A DNA stretch of 64,000 nucleotides, from NCBI GenBank assembly GCA_963724065.1, contig CAVRTB010000006.1:124001-188000 (forward strand), given 5' to 3'. The notes under the pieces are model-generated. The model was given only the letters and a program-made list of their open reading frames with translations. It was not told the DNA's origin and did no database searches. Both the position numbers and the translations under genes were made by a program. This DNA comes from DASRIA01 sp963724065 (GTDB taxonomy: Bacteria > Actinomycetota > Thermoleophilia > Solirubrobacterales > JBBDJG01). This document shows, piece by piece, positions 56,602 to 64,000 of the stretch. Position 1 is the first letter of the stretch; each line of letters opens with the position of its first letter.

Positions 56602-58056
56602 CTACAATCCCCGGCCGTGTACACGTTCCTCTCGGTGGTCCAGGTCATCATCAGCTTCGTCCTGATCTTCCTCGTGCTGCTGCACTCGGGCAAGGACAGC
56701 GGGCTCTCCGGCGCCTTCGGCATCGGCGGCGCCGGCGCGGGCCCGTTCGGTGGGGGCTCCCTCGTGGAGCGCAACCTGAACCGCTGGACGATCGCCTTCG
56801 CGATCGCGCTCGCGGTCAACACGATCGTCCTGCTGAAGATCTGAGCGCCCGCGGCGCACGCCGCCGAGCGCGATCCCAGCCGCCACGGCCACGAACTGCA
56901 CGCCGGCCGCGAGCCTGAGGGTCCCGGACGGTCCGAGCGTGGTGACGGCCGGGCCCGCGCACGCGGCGCCGACCGCGAACGCTCCGACCTTGAGCGACGC
57001 GGCGGTCGTGAAGATCTGACCCAGCAGCTCAGGTGGTGTCCAGCGCTGACGCGCGGTGAACGTCGCCGCGAGGCCGGGGCCGTCCGCGAGCCCCGCCAGC
57101 GCGATCAGCACGAGCGCGACCGGTAGCGAGGGCGCCAGGGGCCACAGCAGCATCACGCAGCCGACGAGCGTGATCGCTCCGATCACCACCCGCTCCGGTG
57201 CCCACCGCGTCTGGAGCCGGACGAGCGTCAGGGCGCCGACCGCCGAGCCGGTGGCGAATGCCGCCCACATGTAGCCCGCGGTGCTGCGGTGCGCGCCAAG
57301 CTCCTCGAGCGCGAAGAACGGGAAGGCGACGGTCAGCAGTCCGAGCCCGCCGAGATTGAGCGCTCCGGCCGCCGTCACCGAGCGCAGGGCTGGGGTGGAG
57401 GCGAGCAGCCCCAGCCCGTCGCGCACGATCCTGCGCAGCGGACGGCTCGGATCGACGTCGCGCGCGCGTGCGTCCATCTCGGGAATGCGCCCGATCAGGC
57501 CGATCGCGCCGATCGTCAGCACCGCCTCCACGATCAGCGACACGTCGGGGCCGGCGACAGCGGAGATCGTCCCCGCGAGAGCGGGGCCCGCGATCACCGC
57601 GAGGTTGAAGCTCGTCGCCTCGAGCGCGTTCGCCTGCGCGAGCAGGTGGTCGGGGACGATCACCGGGATCAGGCTGGTGAACCCGCCGAACGAGAGGGGC
57701 CAGGTGACCCCCGCGACCAGCGCGACCAGCGGAACCGTCCAGTCGGGGGCGTTGCCGGCGAGCACCACGATCCCGACGATGCTCGAGGCGGCGAGCACCT
57801 GGTCGAGCATCATCGCCTGGCGGCGATGCCCACTGCGATCGAGCCAGGCGCCGAGCAACGGTCCCGTCACGAGGCTCGGCAGCGTCACGGCCGCGACCGT
57901 CGCGCCGGCGAGCGCCGCGCTCCCGGTGCGCTCCAGCACGAGCAGCACCACGCCGACCGAGAACATCTCGTCGGCGAAGCGCGTGAGCGTCGCCGTCACA
58001 TAGAAGAGCGGGTAGCCGCGGTGTCGGCGCAGGCGCCCCATGTCCCCGGTGGACAT
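56602..58056 (-). CDS. MFS transporter whose frame runs antisense through secG
   Basis: About 400 residues form a 12-helix major facilitator: YVTATLTRFADEMFSVGVVL, LLGAWLDRSGHRRQAMM (loop 2-3 motif), GGFTSLIPVIVPDHLLAQAN, LEELGAHRSTAGYMWAAFA and LRLAAGVQFVAVAAGIALGG. Such proteins are drug- or metabolite-efflux types; the substrate is unknown. The frame then continues for about 85 hydrophilic residues (RGRSDLQQDDRVDRERDREG), antisense to secG, to a stop at 56602. The extension looks like secG antisense rather than a domain, so the true end may be altered by an indel. ATG 58056 or 58041 could be the start. It is divergent from the acyl-CoA dehydrogenase operon. Confidence 0.85.
   Translation of the reverse strand: MSTGDMGRLRRHRGYPLFYVTATLTRFADEMFSVGVVLLVLERTGSAALAGATVAAVTLPSLVTGPLLGAWLDRSGHRRQAMMLDQVLAASSIVGIVVLAGNAPDWTVPLVALVAGVTWPLSFGGFTSLIPVIVPDHLLAQANALEATSFNLAVIAGPALAGTISAVAGPDVSLIVEAVLTIGAIGLIGRIPEMDARARDVDPSRPLRRIVRDGLGLLASTPALRSVTAAGALNLGGLGLLTVAFPFFALEELGAHRSTAGYMWAAFATGSAVGALTLVRLQTRWAPERVVIGAITLVGCVMLLWPLAPSLPVALVLIALAGLADGPGLAATFTARQRWTPPELLGQIFTTAASLKVGAFAVGAACAGPAVTTLGPSGTLRLAAGVQFVAVAAGIALGGVRRGRSDLQQDDRVDRERDREGDRPAVQVALHEGAPTERARAGAADAEGAGEPAVLARVQQHEEDQDEADDDLDHREERVHGRGL
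56603..56608 (+). promoter_or_regulatory. -10 box placed for near-leaderless secG transcription
   Basis: TACAAT ends 8 bases before the GTG start of secG. Transcription would start within about 2 bases of the codon, and no ribosome binding site is present. The -35 region is weak. Confidence 0.5.
56617..56844 (+). CDS. secG: SecG, protein translocase subunit
   Basis: A 75-residue protein with two membrane helices (VVQVIISFVLIFLVLLHSGK and WTIAFAIALAVNTIVLLKI) separated by a Gly-rich loop (GIGGAGAGPFGGGSLVERNL). Length and layout are those of SecG, which assists SecYE in protein export. The start is GTG at 56617. The whole gene lies inside the 3' end of the MFS frame on the opposite strand (which ends at 56602). 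That overlap reflects the lack of a stop in the MFS frame rather than doubt about secG. Confidence 0.92.
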   Translation: MYTFLSVVQVIISFVLIFLVLLHSGKDSGLSGAFGIGGAGAGPFGGGSLVERNLNRWTIAFAIALAVNTIVLLKI

Positions 58057-58164
58057 CCGATGATCGTCTCACAGGCCGCGCGGGCTTCCGTGCTGCAGCG
58101 CACTCAGGAGCGCTGAGGTGACGCCGCGGCGATAAGCTGCGCCCCCCGAGAGGAGGCAGCGGCC

Positions 58165-59391
58165 ATGGATTTCGAGTACAGCCCGAAGACCCAGGAGCTC
58201 AGCGAGAACCTGCTGGACTTCATGGACACCCATGTCTATCCGGCGGAGCAGGTCTGGCACGACCAGGTCACCGAGTCCGGCAACCCGTACTTCCATCCGC
58301 CCGTGATGGAGGAGCTGAAGGCGGAGGCGCGCGGCCGCGGGCTGTGGAACCTGTTCCTCCCGGACAAGCGGTTCGGGGCGGGGCTCACGAACCTCGAGTA
58401 CGCGCCGCTCGCCGAGATCACCGGCCGCAGCCACATCGCCCCCGAGGCGCTCAACTGCGCCGCGCCCGACACCGGGAACATGGAGGTCCTCACGGAGTTC
58501 GGGTCGCCGCGCCAGCAGGAGGACTGGCTCGAGCCGCTGCTCGAGGGTGAGATCCGCTCGTGCTTCGCGATGACCGAGCCCGAAGTCGCGAGCTCCGACG
58601 CCACGAACATCCAGAGCCGCATCGAGCGCGACGGCGACGAGTACGTGATCAACGGCCACAAGTGGTGGACGAGCGGCGCGGCGAGCGACCGCTGCAAGAT
58701 CTCGATCTTCATGGGGGTCAGCGACCCCGAGGCCGACCCGCACCGCCGCCACAGCATGATTCTCGTGCCGCTCGACACGCCGGGGATCGAGATCGTGCGC
58801 ACGCTGCCGGTGTTCGGCTACGACCAGGGCCACGGCGGCCATTGCGAGGTCATCTTCGACGACGTACGCGTCCCCGCGGACAACATGATCGGCGAGGAGG
58901 GCGCCGGCTTCGCGATCGCGCAGGCGCGCCTCGGCCCCGGCCGCATCCACCACTGCATGCGCGCGATCGGCATGGCGGAGCGCGCCTTCGACCTGATGTG
59001 CAAGCGCGCCCATGCCCGCACGACGTTCGGCAAGCCGCTTGCGCGGCAGGGAGTGATCCGCGAGTGGATCGCCGAGTCGCGGATCGAGATCGAGCAGGCC
59101 CGCCTGCTCGTGCTCAAGACCGCTTGGCTGATGGACAAGGCGGGCAACAAGGGCGCCCGGATCGAGATCTCCGCGATCAAGGTCGCGGCGCCCAACGTCG
59201 CGCTACGGGTGATCGATCGCGCGATCCAGGTGCACGGCGGGGGCGGGGTCAGCAACGACTTCCCGCTCGCCGCGATGTACGCGGGCGCGCGCACGCTGCG
59301 CATCGCGGACGGCCCCGACGAGGTGCACAAGCTCTCGATCGCGCGGCGCGAGCTGCGCCGCTACGAGCCGCAACTCGAGCCTGTCGCGTAG
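58165..59391 (+). CDS. Acyl-CoA dehydrogenase
   Basis: A 408-residue FAD enzyme; GAGAGGAGGCAGCGGCC precedes the ATG at 58165. Motifs include YSPKTQELSENLLDFMD, CFAMTEPEVASSDATNIQ (FAD/substrate binding), YVINGHKWWTSGA, RTTFGKPLARQGVIREWIAE and QVHGGGGVSNDFPLAAMY, followed by RTLRIADGPDEVHKLSIARR. It fits the ACAD10/11-like group of short- or medium-chain enzymes. It introduces the alpha-beta double bond in acyl-CoA breakdown. First gene of an operon with the hydratase and SDR: spacing 12 bases, then a 4-base overlap. Substrate chain length is open. Confidence 0.94.
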   Translation: MDFEYSPKTQELSENLLDFMDTHVYPAEQVWHDQVTESGNPYFHPPVMEELKAEARGRGLWNLFLPDKRFGAGLTNLEYAPLAEITGRSHIAPEALNCAAPDTGNMEVLTEFGSPRQQEDWLEPLLEGEIRSCFAMTEPEVASSDATNIQSRIERDGDEYVINGHKWWTSGAASDRCKISIFMGVSDPEADPHRRHSMILVPLDTPGIEIVRTLPVFGYDQGHGGHCEVIFDDVRVPADNMIGEEGAGFAIAQARLGPGRIHHCMRAIGMAERAFDLMCKRAHARTTFGKPLARQGVIREWIAESRIEIEQARLLVLKTAWLMDKAGNKGARIEISAIKVAAPNVALRVIDRAIQVHGGGGVSNDFPLAAMYAGARTLRIADGPDEVHKLSIARRELRRYEPQLEPVA

Positions 59392-59403
59392 ATAGATGCT
59401 CTA

Positions 59404-60210
59404 GTGCCGGAGGTCCTCGTCGAGAAGCGCGATCGCATCGCGTACATAACGCTGAACCGGCCGGAGGCGATGAACGCCGTCGACCCCGCGATGCACGCGC
59501 TCCTATGGAGCACCTGGGAGGACTTCCGCGACGACGACTCCCTCGACGTCGCGATCCTCACGGGCGCGGGCGAGGCCTTCTGCGCCGGCGCGGATCTGAA
59601 GACCTACATACCGCCGGTGATCCAGGCGGCGACGCCGCGGTGGGTGCGCGAGAACGTCGCGCACGGCCTCGGCGGCCTGACGCGCGGACTGCACCGGATC
59701 TACAAGCCGGTGATCGCTGCGGTCAACGGCTGGGCGCTCGCAGGTGGTCTCGAGACCGCGCTCGCGTGCGACATCAGGATCGCGTCGGAGCGGGCGATGT
59801 TCGGCTCCTTCGAGGCGCGGCGCGGGTACCACCACGGCGACGGTGGGATCGTGCGTCTCGTCAATACCTGCGGGTCGGGCGTCGCGCTCGAGATGCTGCT
59901 CACAGCGGAGCCGATCGACGCGCAGCGCGCGCTCCAGTGCAACCTCGTCTCCCGGGTCGTGCCGCACGCGCAGCTCATGGACGAGGCGGAGAGGGTCGCC
60001 CGCCAGATCCTCCGCAACAGCCAGACCGCGGTGCGCTCGGCGAAAGAGACGATCCTCGACGTGGTCGGCCGCCCGCTCGACGAGCAGTTGCGGATCGAGG
60101 CCCTGAACGGGTACGCGTGCGCGGACACCGAAGAGACGATGGCCCTGCTGCGGCGCTTCTACGACAAGACCGACGCGGGCCGGGCCGGGACGCACCAGAC
60201 CGAGCTGTGA
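59404..60210 (+). CDS. Enoyl-CoA hydratase/isomerase family protein
   Basis: A 268-residue crotonase-fold protein. Markers are RIAYITLNRPEAMNAVDPAM, GAGEAFCAGADLKTYIP (oxyanion loop), KPVIAAVNGWALAGGLETAL (second oxyanion Gly-Gly) and ACDIRIASERAMFGSFEARRGYHHGDGG. One of the two usual catalytic acids appears as Glu in FEARRG; the other is not obvious. It hydrates the double bond made by the preceding dehydrogenase. Starts with GTG 59404; no strong binding site. Its stop overlaps the SDR start (GTGA). Confidence 0.92.
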   Translation: MPEVLVEKRDRIAYITLNRPEAMNAVDPAMHALLWSTWEDFRDDDSLDVAILTGAGEAFCAGADLKTYIPPVIQAATPRWVRENVAHGLGGLTRGLHRIYKPVIAAVNGWALAGGLETALACDIRIASERAMFGSFEARRGYHHGDGGIVRLVNTCGSGVALEMLLTAEPIDAQRALQCNLVSRVVPHAQLMDEAERVARQILRNSQTAVRSAKETILDVVGRPLDEQLRIEALNGYACADTEETMALLRRFYDKTDAGRAGTHQTEL

Positions 60211-60881
60211 GCCGGGCCGTTGTGACGGGCGCCGCCCGTGGGATCGGCGCCGCGATCGCCGAGGCACTGCGCGCAGCGGGGATGGAGGTGGTGACCGTCG
60301 ATGTGGCCGAGGGCTGCGACGTCCGGCTCGACGTCGCGCGCGATTCGTTTCCCGACCTCGGCGCCGTTGGCGTGTGCGTGCCGAACGCCGCAATCACGAC
60401 GACCGTCGCGCCGGCCCATCGCATGACGGCGGAGCAGTGGCAGCGCGACATCGACGTGAACCTGACCGGGGCGTTCCGCACGATCCAGGCCTGCCTCGGC
60501 GGGATGCGCGAGCGTGGCTACGGGCGGATCGTCGCGATCTCGAGCGGCGCGGCCGAGTCGGGCCTGCCGGGACAGGTCGCGTACTCGGCGTCGAAGGCCG
60601 GGATCATCGGGATGGTCCGCACGATCGCCGCCGAGAACGTCGCGCGCGGCATCACCGCGAACGCCGTGCTGCCGGGGTTCGTCGAGACCGAGAACGTGCG
60701 CGCGATGCCGGCCGGCGTGCTCGAGCGCGTGACGGCCGCGCTGCCGGCGGGGCGCATGGCGGCGCCGTCCGAGGTCGCCGGGCTGGTCGCGTACCTGGCG
60801 TCGCCGCAGGCCGGCTATGTGACGGGCCAGGCGATCGGGATCGACGGCGGCCTGCGGTTGAACACGCGCTCGATCACGTAG
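60207..60881 (+). CDS. Short-chain dehydrogenase/reductase
   Basis: A 224-residue SDR starting with GTG 60207, overlapping the hydratase stop. The N-terminus VTGAARGIGAAIAEALRAAG is the NAD(P) motif TGxxxGIG. The Asn is in NAAITTT, the catalytic Ser in AISSGAAESG and Tyr/Lys in VAYSASKAGIIG. The C-terminus ends GYVTGQAIGIDGGLRLNTRS. It should oxidise the hydroxyacyl product of the hydratase or act in a linked step. Together the three genes could run an acyl-CoA oxidation cycle; the substrate is unknown. Confidence 0.93.
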   Translation: MSRAVVTGAARGIGAAIAEALRAAGMEVVTVDVAEGCDVRLDVARDSFPDLGAVGVCVPNAAITTTVAPAHRMTAEQWQRDIDVNLTGAFRTIQACLGGMRERGYGRIVAISSGAAESGLPGQVAYSASKAGIIGMVRTIAAENVARGITANAVLPGFVETENVRAMPAGVLERVTAALPAGRMAAPSEVAGLVAYLASPQAGYVTGQAIGIDGGLRLNTRSIT

Positions 60882-60911
60882 CGCCCGCAGCGGAATCATC
60901 ACCAGCCCGGA

Positions 60912-61610
60912 TCACTTCTCCAACCCATACCGCTCCCAATGCTCCGCCGGGATGTCGGCGGGGTCCTTGTACCAGTACCAGACGCACGGATCGTGGTCGA
61001 AGTCAGCGGGCGGCTTGCTCGGATACACGGGTAGGCCCGTCCAGCGGATCGGCAGCAGCTCGTTCATGAACGTGCAGTGGGTGCAGTAGAGCGGGAAGCC
61101 GGCGCGCCCGTAACTCCAGTCGTGCGCCTCGGCGGTGACGCCGAATCCGTTCGGCCCCTCGTATGCGCCGTTTCGCCACAAGCGCTGGCCGGAGCCACAC
61201 GGGTTCATCGCGAAGGTGAACTTCTCGTCATCCTCGGTGACCGTGAAGGCGCCCGGGCTCGGGCCGGTTCCGCTGGTCGAGTGCGCGCGCCAGTTGGCGG
61301 CGAGCGCGTGCACCATCCAGCGCCGGTCCTGCTTCTGGATCGCCTCGGCGTGTGACTTCCAGCCACGCTCGAGGCTGTACTCCCAGGCCTCCTCGACGCC
61401 GTCGTCGCCGAGGCGCGCCTGCACGAAGCTGATCAGGCCCGCCATGCCGCCGGCCATCAGGTCGTGCAGCAGGCGCCACTCGTGCTTCATCTCCTCGCAC
61501 AGCGCCTTCGCGGCCGCGAGGTCGCCGCGGTCGATCGCCTCGATCGCGCGGTCCATCGTCGGCCGTGACATCTCGTCCAGCTCGTCCTGCGTGAACCACC
61601 GCTCCGCCAT
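60912..61610 (-). CDS. Uncharacterised protein with a YCTHC metal-site-like motif
   Basis: A 232-residue cytoplasmic protein; GGAGGGAAAG precedes the ATG at 61610. The N-terminal half is helical (MAERWFTQDELDEMSRPTMD, ALCEEMKHEWRLLHDLMAGG). The second half has FAMNPCGSGQRLWRNGAYEG, AHDWSYGRAGFPLYCTHCTFMN, LPIRWTGLPVYPSKPPADFD and PCVWYWYKDPADIPAEHWER. Conserved-looking Cys, His and Trp residues suggest a metal site. Similar proteins of unknown function occur in diverse bacteria. It is convergent with the SDR operon and divergent from the antiporter gene, 61 bases away. Confidence 0.8.
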   Translation of the reverse strand: MAERWFTQDELDEMSRPTMDRAIEAIDRGDLAAAKALCEEMKHEWRLLHDLMAGGMAGLISFVQARLGDDGVEEAWEYSLERGWKSHAEAIQKQDRRWMVHALAANWRAHSTSGTGPSPGAFTVTEDDEKFTFAMNPCGSGQRLWRNGAYEGPNGFGVTAEAHDWSYGRAGFPLYCTHCTFMNELLPIRWTGLPVYPSKPPADFDHDPCVWYWYKDPADIPAEHWERYGLEK

Positions 61611-61671
61611 CTTTCCCTCCTCCGAATCCGGTCGACCGGCCCGCGCGACTCTATAAGGAAAGATTTCGGGG

Positions 61672-63285
61672 ATGGACGCACTCCTCCACGTCGCCGCGAT
61701 CGAGGCCGGCACTACCGAGATGGTCGTGCTCGGGATCCTCGTTGCCTCGGCCGCCCTGGTCATCGCGGGCCAGTACGTGCACGTCCCTTATCCCGTCGCG
61801 CTGGTGCTCGGGGGCCTCGCGCTGGGGTTCATGCCGGGCGTGCCGACGGTCTCGCTCGACCCCGACCTGGTGCTGCTGATCGCGCTGCCCCCGCTGCTCT
61901 ACGCGGCGGCGTTCTTCTCCTCGCTGCGTGACCTGCGCGAGCACGTCCGGTCGATCGCGCTGCTGTCGGTCGGGCTCGTGATCTTCACGACCCTCGGCGT
62001 TGCCTGGATCGCCCACAGCTTCATCGACGGCCTCTCCTGGGAAGCGGCATTCGTGCTCGGCGCCGTGGTCTCGCCGACCGATCCGGTCGCGGCGACCTCG
62101 ATCGCGGGGCGCCTCGGCGCCCCGCGGCGGGTCGTGACGATCGTGGAGGGGGAGAGCCTGATCAACGACGCGACCGCGCTGGTCCTCTACAAGTTCGCTG
62201 TCGCCGCGGTCCTCACCGGGAGCTTCTCGCTGCTCGACGCGTCGTTCGACTTCTTCCTGAACGTCGCCGGCGGGCTCGGTGTCGGGCTGGTCATCGGGTG
62301 GATCGTGACGTGGGTGCGTCGCCGGCTCGATGATCCTCCGACCGAGATCACGATCTCGCTGATGACGGCGTACTTCGCGTACCTGCCCGCCGTTGCGCTC
62401 GACGTCTCGGGCGTGGTCGCCGCGGTCACGGTCGGCATCTACCTCGGGTGGCACGCGCCCGAGTTGGTGTCGCCCGCGACGCGGCTTCAGACGTTCGCGG
62501 TCTGGGAGACCCTCGTCTTCGTGCTCAACGCGCTCCTGTTCACGCTGCTCGGCCTCCAGTTCGAAGGCATCCTCGACGCCCTCGAGGGCGATGCGGCGAG
62601 CACGCTGATCGGGTACGGGCTGCTGATCAGCGTGGCCGTGATCGCGATCCGCCTGATGTGGGTGTTTCCGCTCACATACGTTCCGCGGTTCCTGCTCCAG
62701 CACGTGCGCGGCATGCACGACCACACCCCCTGGCAGCACCCATTGCTCGTCGGCTGGTCGGGCATGCGGGGCGCGGTCTCGCTCGCGGCGGCGCTCGCGA
62801 TCCCGCTCGAGACCGAGGCGGGTGCGCCCTTCCCCGAGCGTGACCTGATCATCTTCATCACCTTCTGCGTGATCCTCGCGACGCTCGTCGTACAGGGACT
62901 GACGCTTCCCTGGCTGGTGCGACGCCTGGACGTGCGTGAGGACGAGCGCGAGCACGAGGAGAACGAGGCGCGGCTGTATGCGACCAAGGCGGCGCTCGAG
63001 CGGCTCGACGAGCTCGAGCGTGAGGCCTGGGTGCGCGACGACGTCGCCGAGCGGATGCGCGCGATGCTCGGCTATCGCAAGCGGCGCTTCGCTGCGCGCT
63101 TCGACGGCGAGGACGACGGGGGCTTCGAGAAGCGCTCGCTCAACTACCAGCGGCTGGCGCGCGAGATGCTCGAGGCGCAGCGCGGGGCCGTCGCGGACCT
63201 ACGCCGCCAGGGCGTGATCGACGACGAGGTGATGAGGAGGGTGCAGCGGGACCTCGACCTCGAGGATCAGCGGTTGGAGATCTGA
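61672..63285 (+). CDS. CPA1-family Na+/H+ antiporter
   Basis: A 537-residue membrane protein with about 12 helices. The ion site is SPTDPVAATS and the downstream EGESLINDATALVLYKFA, both conserved in CPA1 exchangers. Other marks are LLIALPPLLYAAAFFSSLRD, WETLVFVLNALLFTLLGLQF and GWSGMRGAVSLAAALAIPLE. A cytoplasmic tail of about 120 charged residues (EDEREHEENEARLYATKAAL and on) is predicted to be helical. It exchanges Na+ (or K+) for H+. TATAAG followed by AAGGAAAG precedes the ATG, so the promoter and binding site are nearly merged. Confidence 0.95.
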   Translation: MDALLHVAAIEAGTTEMVVLGILVASAALVIAGQYVHVPYPVALVLGGLALGFMPGVPTVSLDPDLVLLIALPPLLYAAAFFSSLRDLREHVRSIALLSVGLVIFTTLGVAWIAHSFIDGLSWEAAFVLGAVVSPTDPVAATSIAGRLGAPRRVVTIVEGESLINDATALVLYKFAVAAVLTGSFSLLDASFDFFLNVAGGLGVGLVIGWIVTWVRRRLDDPPTEITISLMTAYFAYLPAVALDVSGVVAAVTVGIYLGWHAPELVSPATRLQTFAVWETLVFVLNALLFTLLGLQFEGILDALEGDAASTLIGYGLLISVAVIAIRLMWVFPLTYVPRFLLQHVRGMHDHTPWQHPLLVGWSGMRGAVSLAAALAIPLETEAGAPFPERDLIIFITFCVILATLVVQGLTLPWLVRRLDVREDEREHEENEARLYATKAALERLDELEREAWVRDDVAERMRAMLGYRKRRFAARFDGEDDGGFEKRSLNYQRLAREMLEAQRGAVADLRRQGVIDDEVMRRVQRDLDLEDQRLEI

Positions 63286-63287
63286 AA

Positions 63288-63340
63288 CTCGCAGTTCGCA
63301 GTTCGCAGATTCTGCCGACTGCGTACTGCCGACCTGCGAG
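63288..63340. terminator. Hairpin with CGCAG repeats between the antiporter and the partial WS/DGAT
   Basis: CTCGCAG (63288-63294) and CTGCGAG (63334-63340) are perfect inverted arms. Between them are repeated GTTCGCAG and CTGCCGACTGCG units that can pair further. CTTTTC follows on the plus strand. It lies between convergent stops at 63285 and 63345. Confidence 0.5.
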
Positions 63341-63344
63341 CTTT

Positions 63345-64000
63345 TCAGCTGACGGCGGCGAGGTGCCGCACGCGCGGCTTCGTCCGCGCGAAGCGACGAC
63401 GGCGCAGTCCGTGGGGGCGGTGCCCGTGCAACTCCCACAAGGCGCGCTCGAGCGCGCCGGGCAGCCGGCGTACCTCGGGCAGCGCCTCGGGGTCGGCGTA
63501 GAGCCCGAAGTGCATCCAGTCGCGATAGCTGAACATCCCGATCGACAGGATGTGCCCCTCAGCGAGCGGCACCACGGGATATGCCTCGCGCAGCTTCGCC
63601 CCGGCCATGTAGACCGGGAAGCGCGGACCGGGGATGTTCGAGACGGTGAGGTTGTAGACCCGCTTGCTGCCGACGAGCCGCGCGGCCGGCGTCTTGAGCG
63701 GGCTGGGCAGGTACCCGAGTGCGTTCATCAGGCCCTCGAACGCGGCCGGCCGGTTGGCCGACTTGAAGGCGGCGGTCTGCTCGTGGACCCGCTGGAGGCG
63801 CGCCTCCGCGCGGCCCAGCTCGAGCGGCAAGTCGATGAACGCGAACGAGATCCGGTTGCCGAGCGCGGTGCGCTCGTCGTCGGAGCGCACGCTCACGGGA
63901 ACCATCGCCCTGAGCGGGCGCACCGGCTCGCCACAGCTCAGCGTCAGCGCGCGCAGGGCGCCGGTCACCGCGGCGAGGCACACGTCGTTGACGGTCACCG
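63345..64000 (-). CDS. C-terminal part of a second WS/DGAT acyltransferase
   Basis: The last 217 or so residues of a WS/DGAT-family protein; the 5' part lies beyond the window. Visible are VNDVCLAAVTGALRALTLSC, RAMVPVSVRSDDERTALGNR, YNLTVSNIPGPRFPVYMAGA, LAEGHILSIGMFSYRD and MHFGLYADPEALPEVRRLPG, matching the same region of the complete paralogue at 54562-56010. A basic tail (RPHGLRRRRFARTKPRVRHL) ends the protein. The catalytic HHxxxDG motif is not in view. Probably functions in storage lipid synthesis. Confidence 0.9.
   Translation of the reverse strand, partial: VTVNDVCLAAVTGALRALTLSCGEPVRPLRAMVPVSVRSDDERTALGNRISFAFIDLPLELGRAEARLQRVHEQTAAFKSANRPAAFEGLMNALGYLPSPLKTPAARLVGSKRVYNLTVSNIPGPRFPVYMAGAKLREAYPVVPLAEGHILSIGMFSYRDWMHFGLYADPEALPEVRRLPGALERALWELHGHRPHGLRRRRFARTKPRVRHLAAVS

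Overview
The window is high-GC DNA with dense genes on both strands, many GTG or TTG starts, and many secreted or lipid-modified products. Several features point to an actinobacterium of the Thermoleophilia (Solirubrobacterales-like): subtilases with RSRWS pentapeptide tails, secreted proteins with a PRPKGA-type domain, wax ester synthase/DGAT genes, a Cys-type CcmE and apparent leaderless starts. This placement is inference; there is no rRNA or tRNA gene in the window to test it.

Layout. 1-11.2 kb: a hypothetical protein, then three consecutive minus-strand secreted proteins sharing one Cys-containing domain. The third is a 2766-residue purple-acid-phosphatase-like protein with 17 DUF11 repeats. 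11.3-17.2 kb: a minus-strand operon for a MacAB-like exporter (adaptor with a peptidoglycan-binding domain, ATPase, permease) followed by two lipoproteins. 17.6-18.8 kb: a secreted seven-bladed propeller. 19.0-28.1 kb: an OmpR-type two-component system (kinase gene frameshifted) divergent from two CusA-like RND pumps that flank a truncated adaptor-like lipoprotein. The shared promoter region holds direct and inverted repeats. 28.2-43.8 kb: mostly single genes for secreted hydrolases, a ring-cleaving dioxygenase, a lysyl oxidase-like protein, a DHFR-like protein, a cupin, a SnoaL-like protein, an SMP-30 lactonase, a CrtA-like monooxygenase and an IS110 remnant. 43.9-50.3 kb: two paralogous subtilases (one frameshifted) and a GGDEF-EAL protein. 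50.4-56.8 kb: a zinc alcohol dehydrogenase, small proteins, a coiled-coil protein with a nuclease-like domain, WS/DGAT, CcmE and SecG. 56.6-64 kb: an MFS transporter, an acyl-CoA dehydrogenase/enoyl-CoA hydratase/SDR operon, a CPA1 antiporter and a second, partial WS/DGAT.

The least explained elements are: (i) a structured repeat of about 335-460 bp present twice in opposite orientation, each time between two convergent genes and touching a stop codon; (ii) the RSRWS tails; (iii) the domain shared by the three adjacent secreted proteins; (iv) a 33-nt hairpin found at two distant sites with compensatory base changes. Three otherwise intact genes each carry a one-base frameshift, so either the assembly has indel errors or these genes are newly broken.

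No CRISPR array, tRNA, rRNA, prophage or intact insertion sequence was found.
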